From: Galeruca laticollis
Taxonomy: Eukaryota > Arthropoda > Insecta > Coleoptera > Chrysomelidae
Length of the DNA stretch: 64,000 bases
Assembly: GCA_963921935.1 (NCBI GenBank)
Contig: OY998177.1
Coordinates: forward strand, 6,475,754-6,539,753
Reading direction: 5' to 3'
Below the pieces are notes generated by a model, which made no database searches, was not told the DNA's origin, and saw only the letters and a program-made list of their open reading frames with translations. Numbering within the stretch: position 1 is the first letter of the stretch; each line of letters opens with the position of its first letter. Both the position numbers and the translations under genes were made by a program. Of the stretch, positions 23,822-33,840 are shown piece after piece.

Positions 23822-24441
23822 GCCCGCGAAAGGAAACGTCATTTTATATTTGAATATCACTTCCAAATTTGACATTCCAAAAATACTGCAAAGACAAGGA
23901 TTATTTTTTATTGAATAGCAACAAATACACAAGTACTTATATTATTTACGATGAATATCCACATTAACTGTACAGTTTGTATATCATCTATATATCTTTC
24001 CGCTACCTTCGTGGACTTCCATCCACCGTGACGTTTTAGAATTGACATTTCAGCCCCAGTATTGGCAAGCAGCCTGGCAGAGCTTCTGCGAGAACAGTGA
24101 CACGTGTATGTTTCAGGATTTGGTAATCTGAGATACTTGGCAATCATACTAGGCATTTTTTCAATGGTGTGCACTCCAACAACTTGTGCGGTACACTTTC
24201 CGTTTAGGTATCTGAAGAATATACGACGATTAATAACAATATGTTTTTGTCTAAAAGCTGCATGTTTACGATAAATTTTCATGAAATCAATATTAGTAAC
24301 AGTGAAAACACGCTTGTTATCCGTCTTGGTATCAGGAACGGTTATTATTAATACAACATTCTCCTCCTGAATATCTTCAATGGTCATTATTACTAACTCA
24401 TCTCGTCGCTAGGCACCAGGTATTCCTATTATCAAAACTAC

Positions 24442-24502
24442 CTACCTACAAAAATCAGTACAGTAAATAAAACAATTGTAAATGTCATCTCGTAACACTT
24501 AC
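24442..24502 (-). other. 61-bp GT-AG intron in recombinase copy
   Basis: Minus-strand donor ATGAAG|GTAAGTG and acceptor TAG|GTAGTTTTG. Same phase-0 position (LMK|VVLI) as the intron at 1732-1772, though the intron sequences do not resemble each other. Confidence 0.8.
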
Positions 24503-24909
24503 CTTCATCAATAAGTATTTTTCATCATTAGCTTCTTTCAGGAATGTATCAATTTGCTCAGCGAAAAAACTTTAGACTTTTTTGCTCGATAACCTACTGC
24601 TTTTCTTTTAAGAAATGGTACTAATTTTGAAAACTGCTTGATGTCGATATTTTCTCGTATGTTCAGCATGCACTTCAGCATGGAATAAGTGCTCCATAAA
24701 GTTGAACTTTCTACAACATTTGATTCTGCATCAAATAAGCCAATAAAATGTTTTCAGACATCGTCTTAACATTCTGTTCGTCACACCAATCTTTAAACTC
24801 GCCGTAACATTTTTTGTACTGCCGTTTACATTTTTCGGTTGTTAAAACGGAAAATGCCGAATTTACAACGCTTTTGAGTTCAGGAGGAGTCGAAGGTACT
24901 GAAATATGG

Positions 24910-24913
24910 CTAT
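24910..24913 (+). other. target-site duplication CTAT (left)
   Basis: CTAT directly precedes the 5' LTR and is repeated directly after the 3' LTR at 28731-28734. Related recombinase sequence near 23410 shows the corresponding empty site. Confidence 0.85.
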
Positions 24914-25154
24914 TGTAACAAATATGCACTGCGGCCGCCCCTGGTAGTGCTGCTTACGTGTGCGCCAGCAAGAGGTCGCAAGCGACACCCACTACAACGG
25001 CGACCTGCGCGAAGGGGAGGCAGTATGATAACCGCCATCGTAATATAATTAACGAAGTTTTGATACTTTGTGTTTTCACGTTAATATATTTTTCTATTTA
25101 ACTTATCGTATTTCTTACTCTGAAAACCCAAAATCCCGAGACGTACATGCTACA
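24914..25154 (+). repeat. 5' LTR of Ty3/gypsy element (241 bp)
   Basis: Begins TGTAACAAATATGC and ends ATGCTACA (TG...CA). It differs from the 3' LTR by one 1-bp indel and two substitutions. Confidence 0.95.
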
Positions 25155-25155
25155 C

Positions 25156-25173
25156 TGGCACCCAACTTAGGGC
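25156..25173 (+). promoter_or_regulatory. primer-binding site candidate
   Basis: Starts with TGG, the complement of a tRNA CCA end, one base after the LTR. I cannot assign the tRNA from memory. Confidence 0.7.
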
Positions 25174-25732
25174 AGAGTTAAAAATTTTTTGTTAAATCTG
25201 TGAAAACCCGAAAAACGCGGTTGTGAAAAGTGAGGTTGTGTTTGAAAAACGTGACTGATCCCAGTTCTTGATCCCGGTTTTCCGATCCTTGGACGAGAAA
25301 AAGTGAAAAGTATCTGCTTCCAAATAATACATTGAGTGTTCTATAATTCCGCTCCCACTTGAAGTGATTTAGGACCGAATTAACACTCCCGGTTTAAATA
25401 GTTCGATTTATTTAATATAATTTCGTAATATCGAGTTATTTTTGAGACATTTTCTTCCTGTTATTTTAAAAAACTGTGAAATCTGATCCCGGCTAACGTC
25501 GATCTTGGACTGGTTTTATAGTTCAGTGCTTATATAGTGGTGGTACCTGTCTTAACATATACAGAGTGTATCAAGTAAGAGCTAAAATAAGATACTGAAG
25601 CCTTCTGAATGTAAGTACGTTCTCTATTTTGCATGCTCCTGAATCGTTTTATTCAAAATTGCCGATAAACGTGAACATTTCTACAATTTGCGTTCTGCAA
25701 GAAATCAAGAATTTGAAACTTTATCCTCAGTC

Positions 25733-26813
25733 ATGTCGAAACAATCAGAAAACGTAAATAATCAAGTTGTCTTAACAAATGAACAATTCCAACAGCTGTT
25801 GGCCAGTTTATCGGTACGTGATATTTCTAATTTGAACATTCCGTCTCAAAGTGGTAATTTTTCTAAATGCTCGTCGCGATTTAATGGCGCGAGGGACGCA
25901 GACGTCAACGCATTTATTGACGCGATAGTCGTTTATAAAGATTGTTTACAAATACCCGATGACAACGCGCTAAAAGGACTTCCTATGTTACTTGATGGTT
26001 TCGCAGCGACATGGTTTCAAGGCATTAAAAATACGACAAATACGTGGCAAGATGCAATGAAACACGTTCGGTCCCCAAAAACCACCGTATCGAGTTTACC
26101 GCGAGTTATTTGCAAACGAACAAGATTTTAAAACACCTGTGGACATTTTTGTGTGTAAAATGCGTGCTATAATCGCTCAATTACCGGCTAACACATTATC
26201 CGAGGACATTCAACTAGCCATGGTTTACGGTCTTTTAAATAAAAATATACGGGAAAAGATACCGCGTGAAAAAATTGAAACTTTTCAAGGATTGCTTTCG
26301 CAAGTGCGACATATAGAGGAGACGTTCGAAAAGAATATTGATATTAATGTAAATAGTAGTGTTTTAAAAGACAATAAATCGCGAAATCGTTTCTGTAGTC
26401 ATTGCAGAAACCCCGGTCACATAAAAGAGGAATGCCGCAAGCGACTAAACGCAAATTCAAAGAAAGTTGAAACTAATTTACAAAATAATTCTGAAGCCGT
26501 TTCTTCGACAAACCCACCTATCTCGTGTTATGGTTGTGGTAATCCCGGGTTTGTTCGGTCTAAATGTCCTAAATGCAATATTTCAGATACGGCTTCAGTA
26601 GAATTTCTAAATGTAGATACATTAGTCGATCCACAACCCAGACCTATTTTAAGCATTAATATCTTGGGTCATAATGGTAGAGGCCTTATCGATACTGCCG
26701 CAAAACAAAGTGTTGCTAGCCATACCTTGTATCAAATTTTGAAAAATGAAGGTCAAACGTTCACATCCGAATTAATTTCAGTCAAATTCGCAGATGGTAA
26801 AGCAAAAAATTAA
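25733..26813 (+). pseudogene. gag-protease region, one frameshift
   Basis: The ATG at 25733 (MSKQSENVNN) is chosen because upstream codons look like leader. The capsid-like region is open to about 26078, where a one-base shift occurs in CCCAAAAACCACC. It resumes in the next frame through VDIFVCKMRAII. Two zinc knuckles follow: CSHCRNPGHIKEEC (CX2CX4HX4C) and CYGCGNPGFVRSKC, whose His is Phe. The protease active site reads LIDTAAK, not DTG/DSG, so it may be inactive or a lineage variant. A TAA at 26814 is followed in the same frame by LLGIDFLQNANI, the usual end of a retropepsin. Confidence 0.85.
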
Positions 26814-26998
26814 AATGTTCTTACTACTTGTGTGGATGTTATGTTGAATGGCAGGCCCGTCCCTACTAAATTCATTACCTTTCCTGGGTCTCAAAACAAA
26901 ACATTGTTAGGTATCGATTTTCTACAAAATGCTAATATAGCCTTGACATTCCCATAAGGCAATGGTTTTTCTCAAATAATTCACATACTAGGTTTGGT

Positions 26999-28495
26999 TT
27001 GTCATTTGAATCCGATCTGCACCAATCAATTGACATTTCCTACTGTGAAAACTTACGGACAGAGGAAGGTGTTATGTTGGCACCTGACGAAAGATGTCGC
27101 CTTGATCAATTTATTAAAGAAAGGGAAAATATCTTCCAGTTGGGGGGAGAAGCAACTCCCAATGCAGAGCTTCATATAGACACAGGTGATCATCAACCTA
27201 TAGCGTTACCACCGTATCGGTTATCACCCGCTAAAAAGCAAGTGTTGAAAAACGAGCTAGACAAATATTTAGGAAAAGGGTTCATTGAAGAATGCGAAAC
27301 TGCATGGCCATGTCCGGTGGTTTTAGTTCCCGAAAAGGACGGAAGTACTAGACTTTGTGGTGACTATAAACGTTTGAATGCTATTACAACAAGTCCGTCA
27401 TATCCTTTGCCGCGAATGGATAACTTACTTCATGCCGCAAAAACAATATTTCATATGTCCACTATAGACTTGCGTATGGGTTATCACCAAGTGCGCGTCG
27501 TTGAACGTGATAAAGATAAAACTACTTTCGTGACACCTTTCGGTACTTATCGTTATTTGCGCATGCCGTTCGGGTTAAAAAGTGCTCCAGGAACTTTCGA
27601 ACGGTTGATGGACCGGTTCCGTCGTGGTCTCAAAGACATTCTGGTGCTTAGACACTTAGATGACCTGATCGTGTTGTCTAGCTGGTTCGATGAGCATTTA
27701 AAAGACTTACATACTGTTTTTGACAGACTTCAACAATTCAAATTACGTGTTAACCGCGAGAAATCAGTTTTCGCCCGCGGAAAAGTTAAATATCTCGGTC
27801 ATATAATTACGCGAAGCGGAATATCTGTAGATCCCGAGAAAACAGCGGCTATAGTTACCAGGTCAGCACTTCGGAACGTAAAAGAAGTACAATCGTTCTT
27901 ACAAACATCCAGTGGGTATCGTCGATTTATAAATAATCCCGCAGCTGTGTCCAAACCACTTAGTGACATAACCAATAAATCTGTCGCATGGCAATGGACT
28001 ATTCAGCAAAAGAAATCATGTGAAACGTTGAAAAATATTCTCACATCTGCTCCGATTCTACGTCAATGTGATGAGACTAAACCATTCATAATCCGCACAG
28101 ACGCCAGCAGCTACGCATTGGGCGCTGTATTACTTCAAGACAGAAACAAGACATATGCAGACAAAAACAGGCGCAATGCCCCATCCTTCAAGGTAGGAGA
28201 CCTGGTATGGGTTGATACTCACACCCATAGTAATGCAACGAAAGGCATCACAACCAAGTTTCATCCAAAAAGAGATGGACCTTACCGAATTTCCAAAATA
28301 ATTTCACCAGTAAGCTACCAAGTCTCAGATCCCAGTGACACACGAACATGGCTAGGAACATATCATATGTCAGCCTTGACTATAGCTAATACAGAAGACG
28401 AAGAGACTCCTGTAGTCCCGCTAAGAAGAGGAAGACCAAGGAAGTTTACTGGCCCTTCCTCGAGACGAGTTCAGGACCAGGGGGGGAGACTGTAA
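26999..28495 (+). CDS. pol ORF: RT with internally fused RNase H start and integrase C-terminus
   Basis: 498 codons are open. RT motifs in order: LSPAKKQVLKNELDKYL, WPCPVVLVPEKDGSTRLCGDY (about residues 105-125), LRMGYHQVRV, YLRMPFGLKSAPGTF, then the catalytic box HLDD where YLDD/YVDD is normal (about residue 222), and VKYLGHIIT. RNase H begins IIRTDASSYALGAVLLQ (about residue 367) and stops abruptly. The next residues, NRRNAPSFKVGDLVWV and GPYRISKI, are the integrase C-terminal GPY/F module. About 2 kb is therefore missing with the frame kept, and the integrase catalytic core is absent. The element cannot integrate by itself. Confidence 0.88.
   Translation: MSFESDLHQSIDISYCENLRTEEGVMLAPDERCRLDQFIKERENIFQLGGEATPNAELHIDTGDHQPIALPPYRLSPAKKQVLKNELDKYLGKGFIEECETAWPCPVVLVPEKDGSTRLCGDYKRLNAITTSPSYPLPRMDNLLHAAKTIFHMSTIDLRMGYHQVRVVERDKDKTTFVTPFGTYRYLRMPFGLKSAPGTFERLMDRFRRGLKDILVLRHLDDLIVLSSWFDEHLKDLHTVFDRLQQFKLRVNREKSVFARGKVKYLGHIITRSGISVDPEKTAAIVTRSALRNVKEVQSFLQTSSGYRRFINNPAAVSKPLSDITNKSVAWQWTIQQKKSCETLKNILTSAPILRQCDETKPFIIRTDASSYALGAVLLQDRNKTYADKNRRNAPSFKVGDLVWVDTHTHSNATKGITTKFHPKRDGPYRISKIISPVSYQVSDPSDTRTWLGTYHMSALTIANTEDEETPVVPLRRGRPRKFTGPSSRRVQDQGGRL
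28479..28489 (+). promoter_or_regulatory. polypurine tract
   Basis: A G-rich purine run one base before the 3' LTR, the plus-strand primer position in LTR retrotransposons. Confidence 0.8.
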
Positions 28496-28730
28496 CAAAT
28501 ATGCACTGCGGCCGCCCCTGGTAGTGCTGCTTACGTGTGCGCCAGCAAGAGGTCGCAAGCGACACCCACTACAACGGCGACCTGCGCGAAGGGGAGGCAG
28601 TATGATAACCGCCATCGTAATATAATAACGAAGTTTTGATACTTTGTGTTTTCACGTTAATATATTTTTCTATTTAACTTAACGTATTTCTTACTCTGAA
28701 AACCCAAAATCCCTAGACGTACATGCTACA
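28491..28730 (+). repeat. 3' LTR of Ty3/gypsy element (240 bp)
   Basis: Pairs with 24914-25154. CTAT follows at 28731-28734. Confidence 0.95.
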
Positions 28731-29338
28731 CTATCAGTATCAGATATTTTGCGTTTTGTCAAGAACTGTCAAAATATTTTGTATATATTGAAACATATCA
28801 TTTCCATATCACACGGTAACATTGTTAATTTATTGAACTGCTGTTGATTATAGAGCAATAATATATTTATTTACAATTATCTACTTTAATAATTTTAACA
28901 ATTGCACGAAAGATAGTGTGTATGCCATAGCCGCGAAACTTTTTAACGACCTCAAGATTATCTGTTCTGGTATGTTCCTTCGGTACGTTGAAAAGGTATT
29001 TCGCGGCCTAAGCATACAAATAACTATTGTGACATCGAAAACAGTGTCACAAAATAACCATTTCAGCATCGTTTTTGGTAATTTTTTATAAAGTTGGAGG
29101 CACTGTTTAACTTATGGCCGACAAACTTACCTTTAAAACTGGCATTGGAAGGTGGACACTTGATACATTTTCAATAAATTTTGGAGAATTTGAACAATTT
29201 AAATAAAAACAATAATATTAAATATAAACTATATATAATTATAAACACAAATATATTTCCCTTCAATATTTTACACAAAAATTATTTTACACATTACACA
29301 TTATATTACATCACAGAATATGAGTAAATTCTTACCAT

Positions 29339-29800
29339 GATTGTGCAAGATGAAATCTGCAGCCGATTATTGAAACGTCGGGATATGTTTATTTCGCACT
29401 GGAATGGACAGAAACTTCAAAATCCACGGTGATGAAATTTGGGTTGAAATTAAGTCCTTTACTGATGCACTTGGATTTCAACATATCAAACAATGTCGAA
29501 TACGTTTCTTTTTTTGTTAGTTAATAAACACAAAGCCACTGGTATATAAATGTTGTTTACAAGATCATGAATACTAAACATTTGTAAGAAGTGTTTTACA
29601 CAGTAATCAAATGTTCCATCCGTATATGTTGTTGAACTAGAACACATTCCACTTAGATTTTCATTGCACGAAAACAGTATAAAATTTTTGATCCTGTCGT
29701 TTATTATCAAAAATTCTTCTTCTTAAACGGTCATAACTTGAACAGATTTCAAAAAATCGTGCACATCGGAAACATTTTGAGGCAATTTTGGAAATGATTT
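29339..29800 (-). pseudogene. MULE-type transposase fragment
   Basis: Minus-strand pieces are LPQNVSDVHDFLKSV, FLIINDRIKNFILFSCNENL, then TYTDGTFDYCVKHFLQMFSIH (quoted as the DGTF box followed by the LFxIH motif), YIPVALCLLTNKK, then ITVDFEVSVHSSA and IIGCRFHLAQSW. This is the order of the MULE transposase domain (first Asp in DGTF, then DFE, then the C-x-FH-x-Q box). A GTAAG donor follows SW, so a splice is possible. One stop near 29730 and another near 29390 break the frame. Confidence 0.75.
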
Positions 29801-29809
29801 ATTTCTGTG

Positions 29810-29810
<1 letters not shown>

Positions 29811-29852
<42 letters not shown>
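29811..29852 (+). repeat. (TA)n microsatellite bounding PLE composite A
   Basis: TA run at the left edge of the first Penelope-like composite. A second run bounds its right edge at 33711. Confidence 0.95.
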
Positions 29853-29857
<5 letters not shown>

Positions 29858-29948
29858 GAAAAAAGATATTTGCCAACTTATTTGTAATGGATATTTTTGT
29901 GGGGATGTGGCAATAAGACTCCAGAGTAAATTCTTTAAGATATTTATT

Positions 29949-29986
29949 CCCGAGCTTTCGAATGATTTTCATTCATTATCAAGGGC
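29949..29986 (-). ncRNA. hammerhead-like motif, composite A left end
   Basis: The minus strand has the hairpin GAATGA-AAA-TCATTC followed by GAAA-GCTC-GGG, with upstream CCC able to pair with GGG. The first core box reads UUGAUAA rather than CUGANGA, so cleavage would be unexpected. Identical to the motif at 33611-33648. Confidence 0.5.
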
Positions 29987-30204
29987 TATAAATAATTGGT
30001 CAATGTTATCATTAATAATAATTAAATGAAATAATGAATACTTACATAAAATCTATAGCGAATTTTGGAATAGTTGTAAATTTTTATAATAAACTCTTTT
30101 AAACATAAATCAATGAAAAACTCAAAAAACAATATGACAATAAACAAAATATTTGATCTTGAACTACTACAATTTTTATTTTTTAATCATAAAATTAAAG
30201 ATTG

Positions 30205-31019
30205 TTATGAATCTTCTGTTCTTTTTTCATAATCTAAAAGATATGCATAGATAACACTAAGGTTATTTAAATCTGTTTTTTTATTTATTACATAATTTTG
30301 TTCTGCAATATATGTTGTTTCCAAAAAAAGGCGTTTTCTATAATTACTTTCTATTGCTAAGACTTTGGCAGATTGATAATCCATAGAATGGCCTTCATAA
30401 AACACGTGTTCCGCTAAAGCACATCTATCAGGATATAATCTACTGTCACTTTTATGAGAGGCGATTCGATTGGTTAGCGATCTCTTACTGTGACCAATGT
30501 ATTTCTTATTACAGATATTGCAAGGAATCTCATAAACTATATTAGTTAATTAAGTAGTAGGAGTCTTGTCTTTGATCTTACTGAAAATTGATTTTATTGT
30601 AACACATTGTTTATTCGCAATTTTGATATTTGTGGTTTGAATACTCCAGAAATTTTAGGTGTGATAGATTTTATATATGGAAATGAAATATAAGTTGGAG
30701 ATGTAATATTAGTAGTTAAAATGTCACTGTTTTCTTCGTTTCGTATTATGTCAACAGTAATGTCATTTATATTGTCAGAAGTATTATATAAAACATGTTT
30801 CAAAAGATATGAAGGATATGAGTTATTATAGAGAAGTTTGTAGAGTATTTTTAGATTTTTATCGTGAAATATTGGATTGGAAATTTTTAGGACTCTGGTT
30901 TTCATCTGTTTAATCAAGTTAATTTTTGTACTACGTCGATGATATGAATGGTAATTTATATATCTCCCAGAATTGATAGGTTTCCTATACCGCAGTAATA
31001 AATTTAAAAACATGGTCAA
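30205..31019 (-). pseudogene. truncated Penelope-like protein (RT end + GIY-YIG), minus copy
   Basis: It begins within the RT thumb region (RKPINSGRYINYHSYH) and continues through KISGVFKPQ to the GIY-YIG part (NICNKKYIGHSKRSLTNRI, in the middle of a frame change) and MFYEGHSMDYQSAKVLA. It lacks all RT catalytic motifs. Near-duplicate of the 3' third of the plus copy at 31034-33498. Confidence 0.85.
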
Positions 31020-31033
31020 AAGTTAAACTCAAA

Positions 31034-33498
31034 TTGGCGAGAGAATACAATAGAAGATGCTTCCTCCTACAATGCAGAAAAAAGAACATTATTCCTACTT
31101 TTTTACAAAATAACATCAAACATTTAGAAAAAATACTCATACGCCAAGAACAAGAAGCAAATGACAGTTATCATATCTACAATAGGTTAGTAAATAAGCT
31201 TTTAAATAATGAAATTATTTGTAATCAAAAAACAATATTTAGACTTGAAAATAATCTTATTGAATTGAAAAATCAAATAATTAACACAACCAATGAATTC
31301 ATTTTTAAAAATGTTTCTAATAGACAACAAGTTATTTATAACAAACTATTCTTTGAAATCCAAAATAAGCAAAAGAACAAACTTAATAATCTAATCAAGA
31401 AAAAAATTAATTCAGTTCTATCAACACAAGAAAATTGGATTAAAAATCTATCAGATACAGAGATACCTAAGGATATATTACAGTTCTTATCACTAGGCCC
31501 TAAATTCAGCATTGAACCTATAATTACCAAGGACATTTCAATAAAAACTATATTAGCTAATGTTGATTACATGTCATCGTTTATAAAAAACGAACAAGAA
31601 AGAAATATCGTTATTGCTAAAACAACAAATATATTAACTAATTATATTCATGAACCTAAAAAATCTTCTATATTCCGAGAACTGTTATATAAAACAAAAA
31701 AATGTCTAAAAGGAAATCCAAATTTAATAGTCATACCATCAGACAAAGGTAACATCACAGTTATCATGGAAAAGCAACATTATTTAGATTTATGTAATGA
31801 ATTAATTGATAATAACTCATCATATAAAGAACTGAATAATGATCCAACTCTTAAAACCACTAATAATTGTAACAACTAATAAAAAAATTATTCAATAAAA
31901 AACTAATTGATGAAAGTACAAAAAAAGAGTTAACTACTTATAACGGTATTTCCGCAAAATTTTATTGCTTACCTAAAATTCATAAACCAACATTATCAGC
32001 TAGACCAATTGTAGCATCAATTAATACTCCAATTGAACCTCTAACTCTTTGGTTAACTGAAATATTGACAAAATCTCACGACTATAACAATGAATATTAT
32101 GTTAAAGACTCCTTTGGAATTAGTAAATCATTCAATAACTTACTATTACCATCAAATTACGTTCTTTTAAGTTTAGACGTGGTATCACTGTTTAGTAATG
32201 TCCATTTGAATATATGTTTAACATCTCTTCAACATAAATGGAATGATATAAGTAAAAATTGCAAATTGGGAAAAGAAACTTTTTTAGAATTAATTACATT
32301 TATTTTTAATAATACATTTTTCACTTACAATAACAAAAATTACCAACAAACCTTTGGAACACCTATGGGCTCTTCAATATCTCCTATATTAGCAGACTAT
32401 GTCATGAATTATATTTTAGACTATGTTATTTCTGTTTTACCCTTTAATTTGTTTTTCATCAAAAAATATGTAGATGATATAATATTATCTCTTCCATGTG
32501 ATGAAATAAATAATATACTCTTTTACTTCAATAGCTTCGATCCACATATACAATTTACAATGGAAAGGGAAAATACAGAACAATCTTTACCTTTTCTTGA
32601 TACCAAATTTATTAGAAATAATGATAATAGAATCTTGATTGACTGGTATAGGAAACCTATCAATTCTGGGAGATATATAAATTACCATTCATATCATCGA
32701 CGTAGTACAAAAATTAACTTGATTAAACAGATGAAAACCAGAGTCCTAAAAATTTCCAATCCAATATTTCACGATATAAATCTAAAAATACTCTACAAAC
32801 TTTTCTATAATAACTCATATCCTTCATATCTTTTGAAACATGTTTTATATAATACTTCTGACAATATAAATGACATTACTGTTGACATAATACGAAACGA
32901 AGAAAACAGTGACATTTTAACTACTAATATTACATCTCCAACTTATATTTCATTTCCATATATAAAATCTATCACACCTTAAATTTCTGGAGTATTCAAA
33001 CCACATAATATCAAAATTGCGAATAAACAATGTGTTACAATAAAATCAATTTTCAGTAAGATCAAAGACAAGACTCCTACTACTAAATTAACTAATATAG
33101 TTTATGAGATTCCTTGCAATATCTGTAATAAGAAATACATTGGTCACAGTAAGAGATCGCTAACCAATCGAATCGCCTCTCATAAAAGTGACAGTAGATT
33201 ATATCCTGATAGATGTGCTTTAGCGGAACACGTGTTTTATGAAGGCCATTCTATGGATTATCAATCTGCCAAAGTCTTAGCAATAGAAAGTAATTATAGA
33301 AAACGCCTTTTTTTGGAAACAACATATATTGCAGAACAAAATTATGTAATAAATAAAAAAACAGATTTAAATAACCTTAGTGTTATCTATGCATATCTTT
33401 TAGATTATGAAAAAAGAAAAAAAAAAAAAGGAGTTCAAGATCAAATATTTTGTTTATTGTCATATTGTTTTTTGAGTTTTTCATTGAATTATGTTTAA
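31034..33498 (+). pseudogene. Penelope-like protein, full-length but broken (composite A)
   Basis: Three segments are seen. 31034-31879 is the N-terminal lysine/asparagine-rich region ending in the RT entry motif DKGNITVIMEKQHY. A one-base shift at about 31865-31880 precedes CLPKIHKPTLSARPIVASI and 32065-32982, which carries LLSLDVVSLFSNV, FGTPMGSSISPILADYV, KKYVDDIILSL (catalytic YVDD) and the FLDTKF motif. A stop at 32982 separates this from the GIY-YIG domain (about 33090-33410): YEIPCNICNKKYIGHSKRSL, NRIASHKSD, and the EHVFYEGH box. So there are two lesions in an otherwise complete RT-GIY-YIG protein. Confidence 0.9.
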
Positions 33499-33610
33499 AA
33501 GAGTTTATTATAAAAATTTACAACTATTCCAAAATTCGCTATAGATTTTATGTAAGTATTCATTATTTCATTCAATTATTATTAATGATAACATTGACCA
33601 ATTATTTATA

Positions 33611-33648
33611 GCCCTTGATAATGAATGAAAATCATTCGAAAGCTCGGG
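33611..33648 (+). ncRNA. hammerhead-like motif, composite A right end
   Basis: Plus-strand twin of 29949-29986: CCC, UUGAUAA, hairpin GAAUGA/UCAUUC, GAAA, GCUC, GGG. The non-canonical first box is the same in both copies, so it predates their separation. Confidence 0.5.
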
Positions 33649-33710
33649 AATAAATATCTTAAAGAATTTACTCTGGAGTCTTATTGCCACATCCCCACAA
33701 AAATATCCAT

Positions 33711-33736
<26 letters not shown>
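33711..33736 (+). repeat. (TA)n microsatellite shared by composites A and B
   Basis: Lies between the right end of composite A and the left end of composite B. Confidence 0.95.
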
Positions 33737-33741
<5 letters not shown>

Positions 33742-33840
33742 ATTTTTTTTTTTTATATAACGACTGAAAAATGCTATATAGGTGGGGATAACGGGGATTT
33801 CAGTCCAAGGAATCAACGCCAAGATCTTTTATTTACAAAA

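Larger units (their letters stand above)
24914..28730 (+). mobile_element. Ty3/gypsy-type LTR retrotransposon, deletion derivative
   Basis: It is 3.8 kb with near-identical 240-bp LTRs and a 4-bp duplication. The order is gag, protease, RT, partial RNase H, then the integrase C-terminus. A primer-binding site candidate (TGGCACCCAACTTAGGGC, 25156-25173) follows the 5' LTR by one base, and a purine tract (AGGGGGGGAGA, 28479-28489) precedes the 3' LTR. No envelope frame. The element lies within a Crypton-like recombinase gene, opposite in orientation to it. Confidence 0.93.
23908..28747 (-). pseudogene. Crypton-like tyrosine recombinase, spliced, interrupted
   Basis: The reading direction is right to left. 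The start region MSDT is at 28747, but its ATG has become ATA. An LTR retrotransposon interrupts after about five codons. The gene resumes at 24909 (ISVPSTPPELKSVVNSAF, then CYGEFKDWCDEQN in the core-binding domain). Exon 1 ends at 24503 (KYLLMK) with one frameshift near 24570. A GT-AG intron (24442-24502) follows. Exon 2 begins VVLIIGIPGA. One stop (TAG) lies immediately before the catalytic arginine in RRDEL. The rest of the catalytic domain is open to 23908: HCSRRSSARLL (HxxR), HGGWKST, and AERYIDD with the candidate nucleophile Tyr. All four catalytic residues survive, unlike in the copy at 1319. Confidence 0.85.
23736..29029 (-). mobile_element. Crypton-like element, copy 2, split by an LTR retrotransposon
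   Basis: It has the same ends as copy 1: CATTGCACGCGAAG near 23743 and CATACAAATAACTATT ending about 29028. It is head-to-tail with copy 1 with no spacer. Without the 3.8-kb LTR insertion it is about 1.47 kb, enough for one recombinase gene. No target duplication is evident, as expected for tyrosine-recombinase transposons. Instead, the word ATACAAA-n-ACT-n-TT recurs at each of the three boundaries (22990-23005, 23723-23736, 29013-29027). Confidence 0.8.
29885..33713. mobile_element. Penelope-like composite A (head-to-head partial + full copy)
   Basis: The left arm (29885-30992, minus) and right arm (32644-33713, plus) are near-identical reverse complements. Between them lies plus-strand sequence found once (30993-32643), the N-terminal and RT part of the full copy. 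Both outer ends are the element's 3' end and both abut TA microsatellites. Head-to-head partial copies are a known arrangement for Penelope elements. Confidence 0.88.

Noticed and set aside
24914..28730. Possible endogenous retrovirus with an envelope gene
   Set aside because: There is no frame between the integrase tail and the 3' LTR; the pol frame stops at the LTR itself.
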